Shown: positions 36,964 through 47,003 of the stretch, in pieces
How the letters are laid out: each line of letters begins with the position of its first letter
Position numbering within the stretch: the first letter of the stretch is position 1
Assembly (NCBI RefSeq): GCF_007988945.1
Contig: NZ_BJVC01000004.1
Coordinates: 1-64,000 of the forward strand
Direction: 5' to 3'
Length of the DNA: 64,000 bases
Origin: Swaminathania salitolerans
GTDB lineage: Bacteria > Pseudomonadota > Alphaproteobacteria > Acetobacterales > Acetobacteraceae
Made by a program: the position numbers and the translations under genes
Notes under the pieces: generated by a model
Told to the model about the DNA's origin: nothing
Seen by the model: the letters and a program-made list of their open reading frames with translations, nothing else
Databases searched by the model: none

Positions 36964-38220
36964 TCATTTTGATGGTTTCGTTATGAGAAGGGTCCAGAGC
37001 TGGGCGAGATCCTGCGAACCGTGATCGCCATGGACGGTCTCGAGGGTCTTGACGGCGTCGCTCTTGCGCCCGCCATCCATCTCCGCCATGCCGTACTGGA
37101 GCTTCGCCCCTTCCGGCGCGGTCGGATGTTTCGCGAGCCCCTCGCGCATGAGAGCGAGCCCCTCATCCACCTTCCCGTCGAGCACGAGATTATATCCTGC
37201 GGTGAGCGACGGCGCCGCATTGGGCATCTTGCGCGCTGCAGCGGCTTCCTGGGCAAGCTTCGCCCTGGTCTCGGCCACGCGCTTGACCACGAGCGCCTTG
37301 AGGCGGGCCTCTCTTGCCGCACCGGCATCCTTGCCGAGGGCGCCGGAGGCATAGGCCTGGTTCATCAGGTTCAGCCCGAGCTGGGGCAGACCGGCCTGAA
37401 CCGCGCGCTCGACCATGTCCATGTAGTCGGACGGGTCTTTCAGCACGCCCGTCGCCATGCGCAGACGCTCGAGGTTGAACTGGAGGGAATCCGGCATCTG
37501 GTTGTCGGCGGCCAGATTATGGATCAGCATCGCCCAGTAATTCGGCTTCGAATAATATTTGGCCAGAAGCACATAGGCGTGCGTCTCGTTGGCCGTGTCC
37601 TTCATCTCGTGATAGCAGGTGGCGAGAAACTGCAGCTGGTTCTCGCTCGGGACCTTCTTCGCCTTGATCTCGGCGTTGATCTGGTCCTGCTGCACGCGTG
37701 CCGCGTTCTTGTAGTCCTTCTGCAGATAATAGGACTGCACGAGCAGTGCCTGCATCTGCGCATTGGGGCCCGCCGCCTTCAGGTAACGTTCGATCGCGGG
37801 GACAGCGCGCGCGTAATCCTTGGCGTTGTAGGCCATGGTCGCATTGGCCATCATCATCTGATGCTTTGCCGCACCTGGTGTGCGCGGTGAGGCGATCAGC
37901 ACGTCATAGGCCTTCGACGCAGCCGCGACATCGCCGGATTGTGCCGCAACGGCCGCGCGCATCTGCGCCACGGTATAGGTCTCGTAATCGGTCTTCCCCG
38001 AAACCGCATCGGCCGCGTTGACCGCGCTCATGGCCTTTGCGTAGTTCTTCGCGCTCAGAGCCGACTGGGCCTGCTGAAGAGGCTTGCCTACCTTGGCGCT
38101 GAGTTCGTCGGCCGCATGGGCGGCAGGAAGGACGAACGGCGTCAGAGCGGGAACGGAGGAGGAGATCGCCAGCAGGGAGCCGGCGACGAGGAGGGCGCGA
38201 GGACGACGGGGAAAACGCAC
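36964..38220 (-). CDS. Periplasmic TPR-like protein of the TonB cluster
   Basis: The product has a signal peptide (RALLVAGSLLAISSS, cleaved after AAHAA near residue 36) and 418 residues of helical repeats: LSAKNYAKAMSAVNAADA, NAKDYARAVPAIERYLKAAG, LQKDYKNAARVQQDQINAEI and others, fitting tetratricopeptide repeats. Its start abuts the exbD stop directly. Similar TPR proteins sit at the end of other TonB-ExbB-ExbD clusters (for example the TonB2 system of Vibrio), where they assist energy transduction; that role here is by analogy. Confidence 0.82.
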   Translation of the reverse strand: MRFPRRPRALLVAGSLLAISSSVPALTPFVLPAAHAADELSAKVGKPLQQAQSALSAKNYAKAMSAVNAADAVSGKTDYETYTVAQMRAAVAAQSGDVAAASKAYDVLIASPRTPGAAKHQMMMANATMAYNAKDYARAVPAIERYLKAAGPNAQMQALLVQSYYLQKDYKNAARVQQDQINAEIKAKKVPSENQLQFLATCYHEMKDTANETHAYVLLAKYYSKPNYWAMLIHNLAADNQMPDSLQFNLERLRMATGVLKDPSDYMDMVERAVQAGLPQLGLNLMNQAYASGALGKDAGAAREARLKALVVKRVAETRAKLAQEAAAARKMPNAAPSLTAGYNLVLDGKVDEGLALMREGLAKHPTAPEGAKLQYGMAEMDGGRKSDAVKTLETVHGDHGSQDLAQLWTLLITKPSK

Positions 38221-38655
38221 TTATTGTCCTTCCATGAACTGGTCTTGGCCGACAATGCCGAGCTTCGTGATACCGAGACGCTGCGCGTCGGCAAGCACGT
38301 GGGCAACAGTCTTATAATCCGCCAGTCGATTGGGGTGAATATGCATCTCGGGCTGATCGGGCATGTTGGCGGCGTTCATGAAACGCGCCTGAAGATCGGC
38401 CTCGGAAGAGACGGGCTCGCCATTCCAGCTGATGGAGTTGTCGAAATCGACCGCAACGGTCACGACTTTGGGCTGTTCGGTGCTCGGTGGAGGATTGCCC
38501 TGCGGCAGATCGAGCGCGACGGAATGGGTCTGCAACGGAATTGTGATGATCAGCATGATCAGCAGCACGAGCATGACGTCGATCAGGGGCGTCGTGTTGA
38601 TATCGACGATGCCCTCGTCTTCATGCGTGCTGTCGGATCCGACGCTCATGGCCAT
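38221..38655 (-). CDS. exbD: ExbD-type biopolymer transport protein (first copy)
   Basis: ExbD couples the proton motive force to TonB. It has a short cytoplasmic N-terminus with INTTPLIDVMLVLLIMLI, whose Asp lies in the single membrane span (residue ~27), and a periplasmic domain to 144. It starts after a 117-bp gap containing a strong hairpin and directly abuts the TPR gene. Paired ExbD copies may have split roles. Confidence 0.93.
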   Translation of the reverse strand: MAMSVGSDSTHEDEGIVDINTTPLIDVMLVLLIMLIITIPLQTHSVALDLPQGNPPPSTEQPKVVTVAVDFDNSISWNGEPVSSEADLQARFMNAANMPDQPEMHIHPNRLADYKTVAHVLADAQRLGITKLGIVGQDQFMEGQ

Positions 38656-38700
38656 GAGAGAACTCTCCAGCAGGCGGAAGGCCGGCGCGTGCCGGCATCC

Positions 38701-38750
38701 GGAAAAAAGGAGCCGGAGCCTCCTGCCGTCACGTGGCGGCAGGAGGCTCC
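38701..38750 (-). terminator. Strong intra-cluster hairpin, terminator-like
   Basis: A perfect 14-bp stem, GGAGCCTCCTGCCG (38715-38728) and CGGCAGGAGGCTCC (38737-38750), has an 8-nt loop. Read leftwards it is followed by GGCTCC and a run of six T. It lies between two exbD genes, so it may stop or attenuate the transcript before the second exbD and the TPR gene. Confidence 0.7.
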
Positions 38751-38772
38751 TCGACTGGAATCCTGACCGGGA

Positions 38773-39195
38773 TCAGGAGTGGGGCTGCTCGGTGATGAAA
38801 TCGATGCGATAAATGCCAGCTTCCTGACATGTCGCAACGATCTTGCCGACCGCCTCGTACCGGGCCTTGCCGTCACCCCGGATCTGGATCTGGGGCTGAG
38901 GCTTGATGACTGCGATCTTCTCGAGACGATCGAGCAGATCCTGGTGACCGCGCAACGGAATCTCGTTCCAGTATGCCTGACCGTTCGCCGTGACCGCCAG
39001 GACGACATTGCCTGGCTTGGTCTGGGTCGGCTGGTTGGCATCGCGCGGCAGCTGCACCTTCACGGTATGCGTCGCAACCGGGATGGTGATCAGGAAGATG
39101 ATGAGGAGAACAAGCATCACGTCGACGAGCGGCGTCGTGTTGATCGCCGAGACGACTTCGTCCTCTTCACCACCCCCACCGACGTTCATTGCCAT
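38773..39195 (-). CDS. exbD: ExbD-type biopolymer transport protein (second copy)
   Basis: This second ExbD has 140 residues, with INTTPLVDVMLVLLIIFLI in the membrane span and the same domain order as its neighbour. The periplasmic part differs (RLEKIAVIKPQPQIQIRGD), so it is not a recent duplicate. It starts 2 bp after exbB and is followed by the hairpin at 38701-38750. Confidence 0.94.
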   Translation of the reverse strand: MAMNVGGGGEEDEVVSAINTTPLVDVMLVLLIIFLITIPVATHTVKVQLPRDANQPTQTKPGNVVLAVTANGQAYWNEIPLRGHQDLLDRLEKIAVIKPQPQIQIRGDGKARYEAVGKIVATCQEAGIYRIDFITEQPHS

Positions 39196-39197
39196 GA

Positions 39198-40271
39198 TCA
39201 GGCAACTCGCGAGCTGGTGGTCGTGGTCGTCGGGCTGTTGTCGGGCGTCACGGTCGGCGCGACACCATGGCGGAAGCCACCCAGAAGGACCGACTGGACG
39301 TCTGCCGCAAAGTTGCGCACGCGATCCATCGCGCCCTTGTTGCGGCGGACCAGCAGGTTGTAGCCGAGCACGGCCGGAACGGCGGTGGCGAGACCGATAG
39401 CCGTCATGATGAGCGACTCACCGACCGGACCGGCAACCTTGTCGATCGATGCCTGGCCGGCAATGCCGATGGCCGTCAGAGCGTGATAGATACCCCAGAC
39501 GGTGCCGAACAGACCGACGAACGGCGAGGTCGAACCCACGGTGCCGAGGAAGGCAAGACCGCCCTGCAGACGCGTGTTGATGGTGTCGACCGAACGCTGA
39601 ACGGACATGGCGGTCCAGCTGTGCAGGTCGATCGAATCGCGCATCGATCCTTCATGATGCTCGGCAGCGACGATGCCCGTCTCGGCAATATAGCGGAACG
39701 GCGAGGCAGGCTTCAGCGCAGCCGCACCTTCCTGCACCGTCGGCTTCGTCCAGAACTCGCGAGCGGCTTCCTTGGAGGCAGCAAAGACCTTGGACTGCTC
39801 GAGGAACTTGGTGACCATGATGATCCAGGTACCGGCGGACATGATCACCATGATCAGCAGAACGCCGCGCGCGATCGCATCGCCGTTCGACCAGAGCGCG
39901 CTCAGGCCATACGGGTTTTCCTGTGACTTGGTCGCAGGCGCTGCATCGGCGGCAGGCGCGGCAGCCTCGCCCTGATCGGCCGCGGGAGCCGCCGCGTCAG
40001 GGGCAGCTGCATCGGGAGCTGCGGGCGCTGCCGCATCCGGGCCGGCCGGCGCAGAGGCATCGGGGGCGGCTGCGTCGGGGGCAGCTGCATTCGGGGCGGC
40101 GGCATCCGGGGCCGGAGCGGCCGCGTCAGGAGCAGGGGCATCCGGTGCGGGCTGCGTAGCCTGCGCTTCCTGGGCAAGAGCAACGGTCGGCACGACCACA
40201 CCTTGCGCCACGGCAAGCGTGACTGCCAGGGCCGGGGCGGCGAGAGCGGGAAGGCGGAACAGTCTCGTCAT
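39198..40271 (-). CDS. exbB: ExbB/TolQ/MotA-family proton channel protein
   Basis: ExbB forms the proton-conducting pentamer around ExbD. The start is the ATG of MTRLFRLPALAAPAL (357 residues); the frame continues 128 codons upstream without similarity. A signal-like hydrophobic N-terminus is followed by about 90 residues of Ala/Pro/Asp low complexity (repeats of PDAAAP). The ExbB core has three spans: GVLLIMVIMSAGTWIIMVTK, FLGTVGSTSPFVGLFGTVWG (signature) and GEALSLIMTAIGLATAVPA-like. The Ala/Pro insert makes it longer than classic ExbB. Confidence 0.93.
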   Translation of the reverse strand: MTRLFRLPALAAPALAVTLAVAQGVVVPTVALAQEAQATQPAPDAPAPDAAAPAPDAAAPNAAAPDAAAPDASAPAGPDAAAPAAPDAAAPDAAAPAADQGEAAAPAADAAPATKSQENPYGLSALWSNGDAIARGVLLIMVIMSAGTWIIMVTKFLEQSKVFAASKEAAREFWTKPTVQEGAAALKPASPFRYIAETGIVAAEHHEGSMRDSIDLHSWTAMSVQRSVDTINTRLQGGLAFLGTVGSTSPFVGLFGTVWGIYHALTAIGIAGQASIDKVAGPVGESLIMTAIGLATAVPAVLGYNLLVRRNKGAMDRVRNFAADVQSVLLGGFRHGVAPTVTPDNSPTTTTTSSRVA

Positions 40272-40371
40272 TAACTCCAAATCCTCTGAAAAAGAGCCCC
40301 TCGAAACGTAACAGGACTCTGGCAGTACCGCCCCGCTTGCGGGCGAGGTCGGCTTGGTTTTCGGTCTCGTC

Positions 40372-40428
40372 GCGATCGTACAGACTGCCTGCCTGACGAT
40401 CGCAACCGGGAAGACCGCCTTCCGGCGG
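40372..40428. other. Inverted repeats between tonB and exbB
   Basis: In the 211-bp gap, GCGATCGT (40372-40379) is repeated inverted as ACGATCGC (40396-40403), and CCGCC-TTCC-GGCGG (40415-40428) forms a tight hairpin, with a GGAA loop when read leftwards. These could be a processing or attenuation element between tonB and exbB. Evidence for function is lacking. Confidence 0.35.
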
Positions 40429-40482
40429 AGCCTCCCCTCTTGTCTGGTTCCCCCCCTCCCGGAAGAGGAGCGGAGACTCACA

Positions 40483-41142
<660 letters not shown>

Positions 41143-41469
41143 CGGTTGTGTCACTCCAAACCCTCTGTCCTGTGCCCCACCCCTCTCATGGAGAGGAGGC
41201 GGACCGACTTGAAATATTCGCAACCGCCCCATGCGACTTGCGTTCCGGTCAGGCGTCAGTCTGGCCGACACATCCCGAAATGTTTACCATGCTCCCAATG
41301 CATGGCACCCGTGCAAATTGGGCAAAGGTAGGGCATCTCTGTCAAGTCAGTTTCGTTTCAACTCTGCCGTTTTCAGGGGGGAGCAACACTGCGTCCCGTC
41401 GCACGGCACCGTCGCCCACACTGAAACGGAACATTAATTCACTGCAAGAGTAATATTTGTGAAAGCGGC
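41143..41469. other. Intergenic region upstream of tonB
   Basis: The ~330 bp between tonB and the prfB terminator hold no supported gene. They should contain the tonB promoter. AT-rich blocks such as TTAATTCACTGCAAGAG (about 41433-41450) could be promoter or regulator sites; I found no clear Fur box. Confidence 0.4.
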
Positions 41470-41506
41470 AAAAACCCTCCTCGCCGCGCTGCGGGAGGAG
41501 GGAAAA
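41470..41506 (-). terminator. Intrinsic terminator after prfB
   Basis: Read leftwards: CCCTCCTC, a 12-nt loop region, GAGGAGGG, then TTTTT. Arms are at 41475-41482 and 41495-41502. Confidence 0.75.
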
Positions 41507-41526
41507 CAGGTAACGATCTCCGTCGC

Positions 41527-42658
41527 TTACTGAGCCGTGGCGCTGGCCTCCGACCGCGTCGCCCCCACACGCTGGGCCAGGGCCGCAGACATGAACTCAT
41601 CCAGGGCACCATCGAGAACCGCATCGGGGTTGCCCTTCTCGACGCCGGTCCGCAGATCCTTGACCAACTGATACGGTGCCAGAACGTATGAACGGATCTG
41701 ATGCCCCCAGCCGATATCGGTTTTCGCCGCCTCGGTCTGCGCGGCAGCCGCCTCGCGTTTCTGGAGCTCCGCCTCGTACAGCCGCGCCTTGAGCATCTGC
41801 ATCGCAGTCGCGCGGTTCCGGTGCTGGGACCGGTCGGTCTGGCAGGCCACGACGATCCCGGTCGGGATATGCGTGATGCGAATCGCCGAATCGGTCTTGT
41901 TGACGTGCTGACCGCCCGCGCCGGAAGCCCGGAACGTATCGACCTTCAGATCGCCGTCATTGACCTCGATCTCGATCGTGTCGTCCACGACCGGATAGAC
42001 CCAGACGGAAGCGAAAGAGGTCTGACGCCGTGCCGCCGCATCGAAAGGCGAGATACGCACCAGACGATGCACCCCCGCCTCGGTCTTGAGCCAGCCATAG
42101 GCGTTCGCCCCGCTGACGAGAAGCGTCGCGGACTTGATGCCCGCCTGCTCTCCTTCGCTGGTCTCCATCATCGTGACCTTGTAGCCGCGCTGCTCGGCCC
42201 AGCGCGTGTACATCCGCAGCAGCATCTCGGCCCAGTCCTGAGCCTCGGTCCCGCCAGCGCCCGCATTGACCTCGATATAGCAGTCATTGCTGTCGGCCTC
42301 ACCCGAGAGCAGGCTCTCGATCTGGCGCGCATGAGCCTGCTCGGCCAGCTTCCTGAGTGTCGCGACGATCTCGGCAATGGTGTCCTGATCCTGCTCGGCC
42401 TCCGCAAGCGCGACGAGCTCGATCATATCGGCAGTATCCTGCTCGATCTTCTCGACGCCCTCGATCTGGGTGGCCAGAAGCGTACGCTCGCGCATCAGCT
42501 TCTGCGCGGCCTCCGCGTCGTTCCAGAGATCCGGATCCTCTACGCGGTGATTGAGCTCCGCAAGACGTGTCTGTGCAGCATCCCAGTCAAAGATGCCTCC
42601 TCAGCAGTGCCACCGACTGCTTGATCTGCTCCGATAGGGCCTCGGTTTCGGCCGACAT
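41527..42658 (-). CDS. prfB: Peptide chain release factor 2, programmed +1 frameshift
   Basis: RF2 releases peptides at UGA and UAA. The gene starts at the ATG 42658-42656 (MSAETEALSEQIKQS), reads 23 codons to CTT, then meets an in-frame TGA at 42589-42587. A +1 shift (skipping 42589) enters the frame that runs to 41527, giving about 376 residues. An AGGAGG (42601-42596) three bases before CTT-TGA-C is the known frameshift stimulator. The SPF codon-recognition motif (RISPFDAAAR) and the catalytic GGQ (SGAGGQHVNKTDSAIR) are intact. Simple gene callers would give only the second frame (from 42495). Confidence 0.95.
42586..42601 (-). promoter_or_regulatory. prfB autoregulatory frameshift site
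   Basis: Minus-strand sequence AGGAGG-CAT-CTT-TGA-C: an internal Shine-Dalgarno, slippery CTT and slow UGA codon, as in the classic E. coli prfB site. Low RF2 raises the shift and so RF2 synthesis. Confidence 0.93.
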
Positions 42659-42687
42659 GTTTCATGCTCCTGCGTGTTCGTTGCGTC

Positions 42688-45462
42688 TCAATAAAGCCCG
42701 CCCATGCCGATGTCACCCTGTGGCTGCGCATTCGGGGCCTGAAGTTTCTTCGAGTCCCCGGATGTCTCGCCACCGGAATCCGTGGACATGGCGGTACCGG
42801 ATCCTCCTGCCATATCGCTTTCCGAATCGTAGAGATCCGTTCCCGTATCGGCGGCGGTCAATGCCTCGGTGCCTGCACCGAAGCCATGAAGCGCGATGCT
42901 CATGCCCGGAACCTGATCGGCCTTGAAGCCATCGACCGCCATGAGGCGTCCGGTGTCGTAGCGGGCGAGGGTTATTCCCTCCGGAACCCGGAAATGCAGC
43001 TCAGGACGTCCCGCCAGCGCCACTTTCATGAAGCGGTTCCAGATGGGACCTGCGATTCGCCCACCCGTCTCGCTCTTGCCCAGGGATTGCGGCGTGTCGA
43101 AACCGACCCAGACCACAGTCACGATATCGGGAGAGAACCCGGCGAACCAGGCATCCCGGAAATCCTGGCTCGTTCCGGTCTTGCCGGCGATCTCGCGCGT
43201 GATGTCCTTTCCGGCGATGGAACCGGTGCCACGCTTGATCACGTCCTGCATCATCGCGACGATCTGATAGGCGCTGTCCGCACTGGCGACCTGACGTCGC
43301 CCGTCGATCAGACGGGGCACCTCGATGCTGCCCGGAACCGGCTGGGCCTGAACGGGCTGAACCTGAGCGGGCTGAGTCCGGGAGCCGATGGGAGATGCCG
43401 GAGATGCTGCGGATGCGGGCTCCTTGCCGGGAGACGCCGGATCGCCTGCGCCCGGCTCTCCCGGGCGGGGGGCTTCCTCCTGCGAGGCCGGGGGCGGCTG
43501 CATCGCCGTCCCGAGCGTCAGCCCCTCCGGCTTCCACAGGACCGAGCCGTCCCGGTCGAGCACCGTGTCGATGAGGGAGGGCGTCACGAGATGCCCTCCC
43601 GAGGCGATCGTGGCATAGGCCGCCGCTTCCCGAAGCACGGTCGTTTCCACCGCGCCGAGTGCGGCGGGCAGAACATGCGGCATCTTCTCCACGAGGCCGA
43701 TCGAGGTGGCCATGTCCGCAACCGATTTCATACCCAGATGCGCGGCAAGACGGATGGTCACGAGATTGCGGCTCTCACGCAGCGCGTCATGCAGCGTCGT
43801 CGGCCCCCAATTGTCCTTTTCGTAGTTTTTCGGATGCCAGTCGCCATAGGAAACCGGAGCATCGTCGAATTTCTCGGAAGGAGGGATCCCCTGCTCCATG
43901 GCATCGAGATAGACGAAGGGTTTGAAAGACGATCCGGGCTGACGCAGCGCCTGGGTCGCGCGGTTGAACTGGGATTCTTTGAACGACCAGCCCCCGACCA
44001 TGGCCAGGACGCGCCCCGTTCGCGCATCGAGACTGACGAGCGCCCCCTCGACCTTGGGCACCTGACGCACCGCAACGCGATCCGATCCCGCCTGGGGTTC
44101 GATCATGACGACTTCCCCGGTCGAGATGGCGCCGTGTCCGTGCAGCCAGCCCATATCCTTCGCCAGAATCTGCCCTTCCCGCGGCGTTTTGCCCTCGAGC
44201 CAGCCGACACGGCCCTGACCGGGAGACAGAACGACCGCAAGGCGCCACTGATCGATCATCCCCGCAGGCGCTTTGACACCGGCCAGAGCGGTCGCCCAGT
44301 CCCCCATCGCATCTGCGGGCAGCGTGGCCACAGGCCCGCGCCAGTGCGCATGGCTGCGATCGTATTCCATCAGGCCCTGACGCAGGCTCTGGGTCGCGGC
44401 ATCCTGCAATCTGCGGTTCAGACTCGTATGGACCTCCAGCCCGCCCTGCATGGCCTGTTCCGGCCCGTAGCGATCGATCAGCTGGCGCCGCACCTCGCTG
44501 CCGAACCATTCGGCATTCGCCAGCGGGCCGAATCGCTTCGCGTCGTGCGGAATGAGCGGTTCTTTCTGCCCGGCCTCCGCTGCCTCGCGGGAAATGGCAT
44601 GAATCTCGGCCATGCGATCCAGCACCCAGTTGCGTCGTTCGATCGCGCGTTCGGGGTGGCGGTAGGGGTTGTAGTTTGCGGGCGATTTCGGCAGGGCGCC
44701 GAGAAAGGCCGCCTCGGCATCCGTCAGCTGGTCGAGACGCTTGTTGAAATAGGTCTGGGCCGCAGCAGCCACACCATAGGCGCCGTTCCCGAGATAGATA
44801 CCGTTCAGATAGATCTCGAGAATCTTGTCCTTGCTGAGCGTCTGCTCGATCCGGAGCGCGAGAAGCGCCTCCTTTTCCTTGCGTTCGAGAGTCCGCGCAT
44901 TGCTGTTGAGCAACATGTTGCGCGCGACCTGCTGGGTAATGGTCGAGGCGCCGAGCGCCCTGCGCCCGCGATGCGTCAGATTGGTCAGTTCGGCGCGGAG
45001 AATCGCCAGAGGGTCGAGCCCCCCATGGGTATAGAAGTTCTGGTCTTCCGGCGCGATGAACGCATTCTTGACCCGCTCGGGAATCGCCGAGATCGGGATA
45101 TAGATCCGCCGCTCGGCGGCCAGCTCCGCCATGAGCCGGTCATCCGCGGTGTAGATACGGCTCACCGTGGGCGGCTGATAGGTCTTGAGCGTCTCGACGC
45201 TCGGCAGGTCCGAGGCGATCCGTTCGTATTCGTGCCAGAGGAACAGCCCTCCTCCGGCCGCGCCGATCAGGACGAGACCCGCCGCCACGGCAAGCCCCTG
45301 GCGCCAGCGGCGATATCGCGGGCCGCGGGGCGGACGGGCGCCACGACCGGATGACGACCCGCCTCCCCCTGCAGGACGGCCGGCACCGCCGCCATCCGAC
45401 GCGGCGGAGAACCAGACGAGGGGAGAATCTGCTGTCGAAAGGGCAGTAGAGGCGCGGATCAT
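42688..45462 (-). CDS. mrcA: Penicillin-binding protein 1A (bifunctional PBP)
   Basis: Class A PBPs polymerise and cross-link peptidoglycan. The 924 residues comprise a Gly/Ser/Arg-rich cytoplasmic tail, one membrane span (QGLAVAAGLVLIGAAGGGLF, about 55-75), a GT51 glycosyltransferase domain (FIAPEDQNFYTHGGLDP; ALGASTITQQVARNML) and a transpeptidase domain with the active-site SSFK in RQPGSSFKPFVYL. KTGTS is present in EIAGKTGTSQDFRD. A Pro/Ala-rich stretch (~100 residues) splits the transpeptidase domain and varies within the family. It lies 29 bp upstream of prfB on the same strand. Confidence 0.95.
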   Translation of the reverse strand: MIRASTALSTADSPLVWFSAASDGGGAGRPAGGGGSSSGRGARPPRGPRYRRWRQGLAVAAGLVLIGAAGGGLFLWHEYERIASDLPSVETLKTYQPPTVSRIYTADDRLMAELAAERRIYIPISAIPERVKNAFIAPEDQNFYTHGGLDPLAILRAELTNLTHRGRRALGASTITQQVARNMLLNSNARTLERKEKEALLALRIEQTLSKDKILEIYLNGIYLGNGAYGVAAAAQTYFNKRLDQLTDAEAAFLGALPKSPANYNPYRHPERAIERRNWVLDRMAEIHAISREAAEAGQKEPLIPHDAKRFGPLANAEWFGSEVRRQLIDRYGPEQAMQGGLEVHTSLNRRLQDAATQSLRQGLMEYDRSHAHWRGPVATLPADAMGDWATALAGVKAPAGMIDQWRLAVVLSPGQGRVGWLEGKTPREGQILAKDMGWLHGHGAISTGEVVMIEPQAGSDRVAVRQVPKVEGALVSLDARTGRVLAMVGGWSFKESQFNRATQALRQPGSSFKPFVYLDAMEQGIPPSEKFDDAPVSYGDWHPKNYEKDNWGPTTLHDALRESRNLVTIRLAAHLGMKSVADMATSIGLVEKMPHVLPAALGAVETTVLREAAAYATIASGGHLVTPSLIDTVLDRDGSVLWKPEGLTLGTAMQPPPASQEEAPRPGEPGAGDPASPGKEPASAASPASPIGSRTQPAQVQPVQAQPVPGSIEVPRLIDGRRQVASADSAYQIVAMMQDVIKRGTGSIAGKDITREIAGKTGTSQDFRDAWFAGFSPDIVTVVWVGFDTPQSLGKSETGGRIAGPIWNRFMKVALAGRPELHFRVPEGITLARYDTGRLMAVDGFKADQVPGMSIALHGFGAGTEALTAADTGTDLYDSESDMAGGSGTAMSTDSGGETSGDSKKLQAPNAQPQGDIGMGGLY

Positions 45463-45560
45463 GACGTCCTCTCTAGCATTGTCCTTTCAGCACGTCGCCC
45501 CCGCAATCGCGTCCCGGGATTTCGGGCGGCAATCGCGCTTCCGCAGGCGGACCGCCCGCC

Positions 45561-46799
45561 TCACGAGGGCGCGGCCCCCTGCACGCCGACCTGGAGCATG
45601 AAAAGGGACGACCCTGCACACATCACGATGTGATCCCGCTTGGGACCGGCGAAGGTGAGATTGGAGCATCCCTGCGGCAGGCGTATGCGTCCGATCAGCA
45701 CGCCCCGCGGATTGAAGACGAAAACACCGCAAAGCCCGAGAGGACCGGTCACGCCACACCACAGATTGCCGAACACGTCCGCCCGGAAGCCATCCGGATT
45801 CATCTGGGCGCCCTGAAAGCGCATATCCGCAAATATCCGGCCGTTCGTCAGCGTATCGCCCTCTACGTCGTAGACATGGATCGCCTGATCGCCGCCCTTT
45901 TTCTGACCCGGCCCCGCAGGGGTCGACGCGATATAGAGCTTGCGGAAATCGGGCGAGAAAACGAGACCGTTCGGACAGGCGAGCGCGCGCTCGTCCAGAA
46001 CGGCCTTCAATGTTCCGTCGGGCGCGAGGCGGAACACATGATCCTGCTGACGCCGTACGCCGCCGATCGCCCCGATCAGCTCACGCCCCACCTGCCACCT
46101 GATCCGGCCATCCGGATTGGTCGGCCCTCCCGGCTCGTCGGCATGACCTTCGCTGATATTCGTCCCGTAACCGGGATCGGTAAACCAGACGCTGCCATCG
46201 GGATGGGGCACGACGTCGTTCGGGGAATTGAGCCCCTTGCCCTCGTAACGATCCGCCAGGACGGTGACGCTGCCGTCATGTTCCCAGCGCACCAGACGAC
46301 GGAAAAAACCCTCGCAGGTCAGAAGTCGCCCCTGATAGTCGAAGCAATTGCCGTTGGCAGAATAGCTGTCGGGACGGAACTGTGTGACCTCTCCCGTCTC
46401 CCATATATAGCGCAGCGCCCGGGACTGCACGACATCGCTGAAGACCAGATAGCGTCCCTCGCTGCTCCATGCCGGCCCTTCGGTCCAGTCTCCCTTGTTC
46501 CAGATGCGCCGTATGGGTGCCGCGAAATAGGTCAGATCGCGAAAGGCCGGATCGAGCGCGATCACATCGGGATCGGGAAAAAAAGCGGGTCCGGCCTGCG
46601 CGCCCCATTGTCGCGGCGGCTGGCTGATCACGGTCGGCGGACTGGCGCGCATTGTCTCCGTTGCCGCTTCCGCGTGCCTGACGGGGCCGAGAACACGGCC
46701 CACAGTCCCGCCGAAGGCACCTCCGAGGGCGGCAGTCAGGAGCTTGCGACGACGAAAGACCGATCCGCCTGGCGGATCCTGCGGAACAGGGGATGTCAT
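45561..46799 (-). CDS. SMP-30/gluconolactonase-like protein with Tat-type signal
   Basis: SMP-30-family six-bladed beta-propellers hydrolyse sugar lactones and related esters with a divalent metal. The start is the ATG of MTSPVPQDPPGG behind GGAG. VFRRRKLLTAALGGAFGG is a twin-arginine-like signal. The mature part has propeller blades with WTEGPAWSSEGRYLVFSDV (metal Glu), SPNDVVPHPDGSVWFTDPGY (metal Asn/Asp) and NPDGFRADVFGNLWCG. Length is 412. Periplasmic lactonases are common in acetic acid bacteria, whose membrane dehydrogenases make aldonolactones; that link is inference. Divergent from pgm. Confidence 0.87.
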   Translation of the reverse strand: MTSPVPQDPPGGSVFRRRKLLTAALGGAFGGTVGRVLGPVRHAEAATETMRASPPTVISQPPRQWGAQAGPAFFPDPDVIALDPAFRDLTYFAAPIRRIWNKGDWTEGPAWSSEGRYLVFSDVVQSRALRYIWETGEVTQFRPDSYSANGNCFDYQGRLLTCEGFFRRLVRWEHDGSVTVLADRYEGKGLNSPNDVVPHPDGSVWFTDPGYGTNISEGHADEPGGPTNPDGRIRWQVGRELIGAIGGVRRQQDHVFRLAPDGTLKAVLDERALACPNGLVFSPDFRKLYIASTPAGPGQKKGGDQAIHVYDVEGDTLTNGRIFADMRFQGAQMNPDGFRADVFGNLWCGVTGPLGLCGVFVFNPRGVLIGRIRLPQGCSNLTFAGPKRDHIVMCAGSSLFMLQVGVQGAAPS

Positions 46800-47003
46800 G
46801 ACTGTATCTCCGGAAAGCATAACCCTGCCATCATGCGCCAGCCGCAGCCGACCGACGATCAAGATTCTGTCAGAAAGTTCATCCCTGCCTCAAATCGACC
46901 GCCTTCATGGGTCATCTGACCGAAACCCCGGGATTGACTCGCCCTTTCGCAGCGGTTTCACCTGAAGAGATCCCACCGTTTTTCGATCGAGGACCGTGTT
47001 TCC

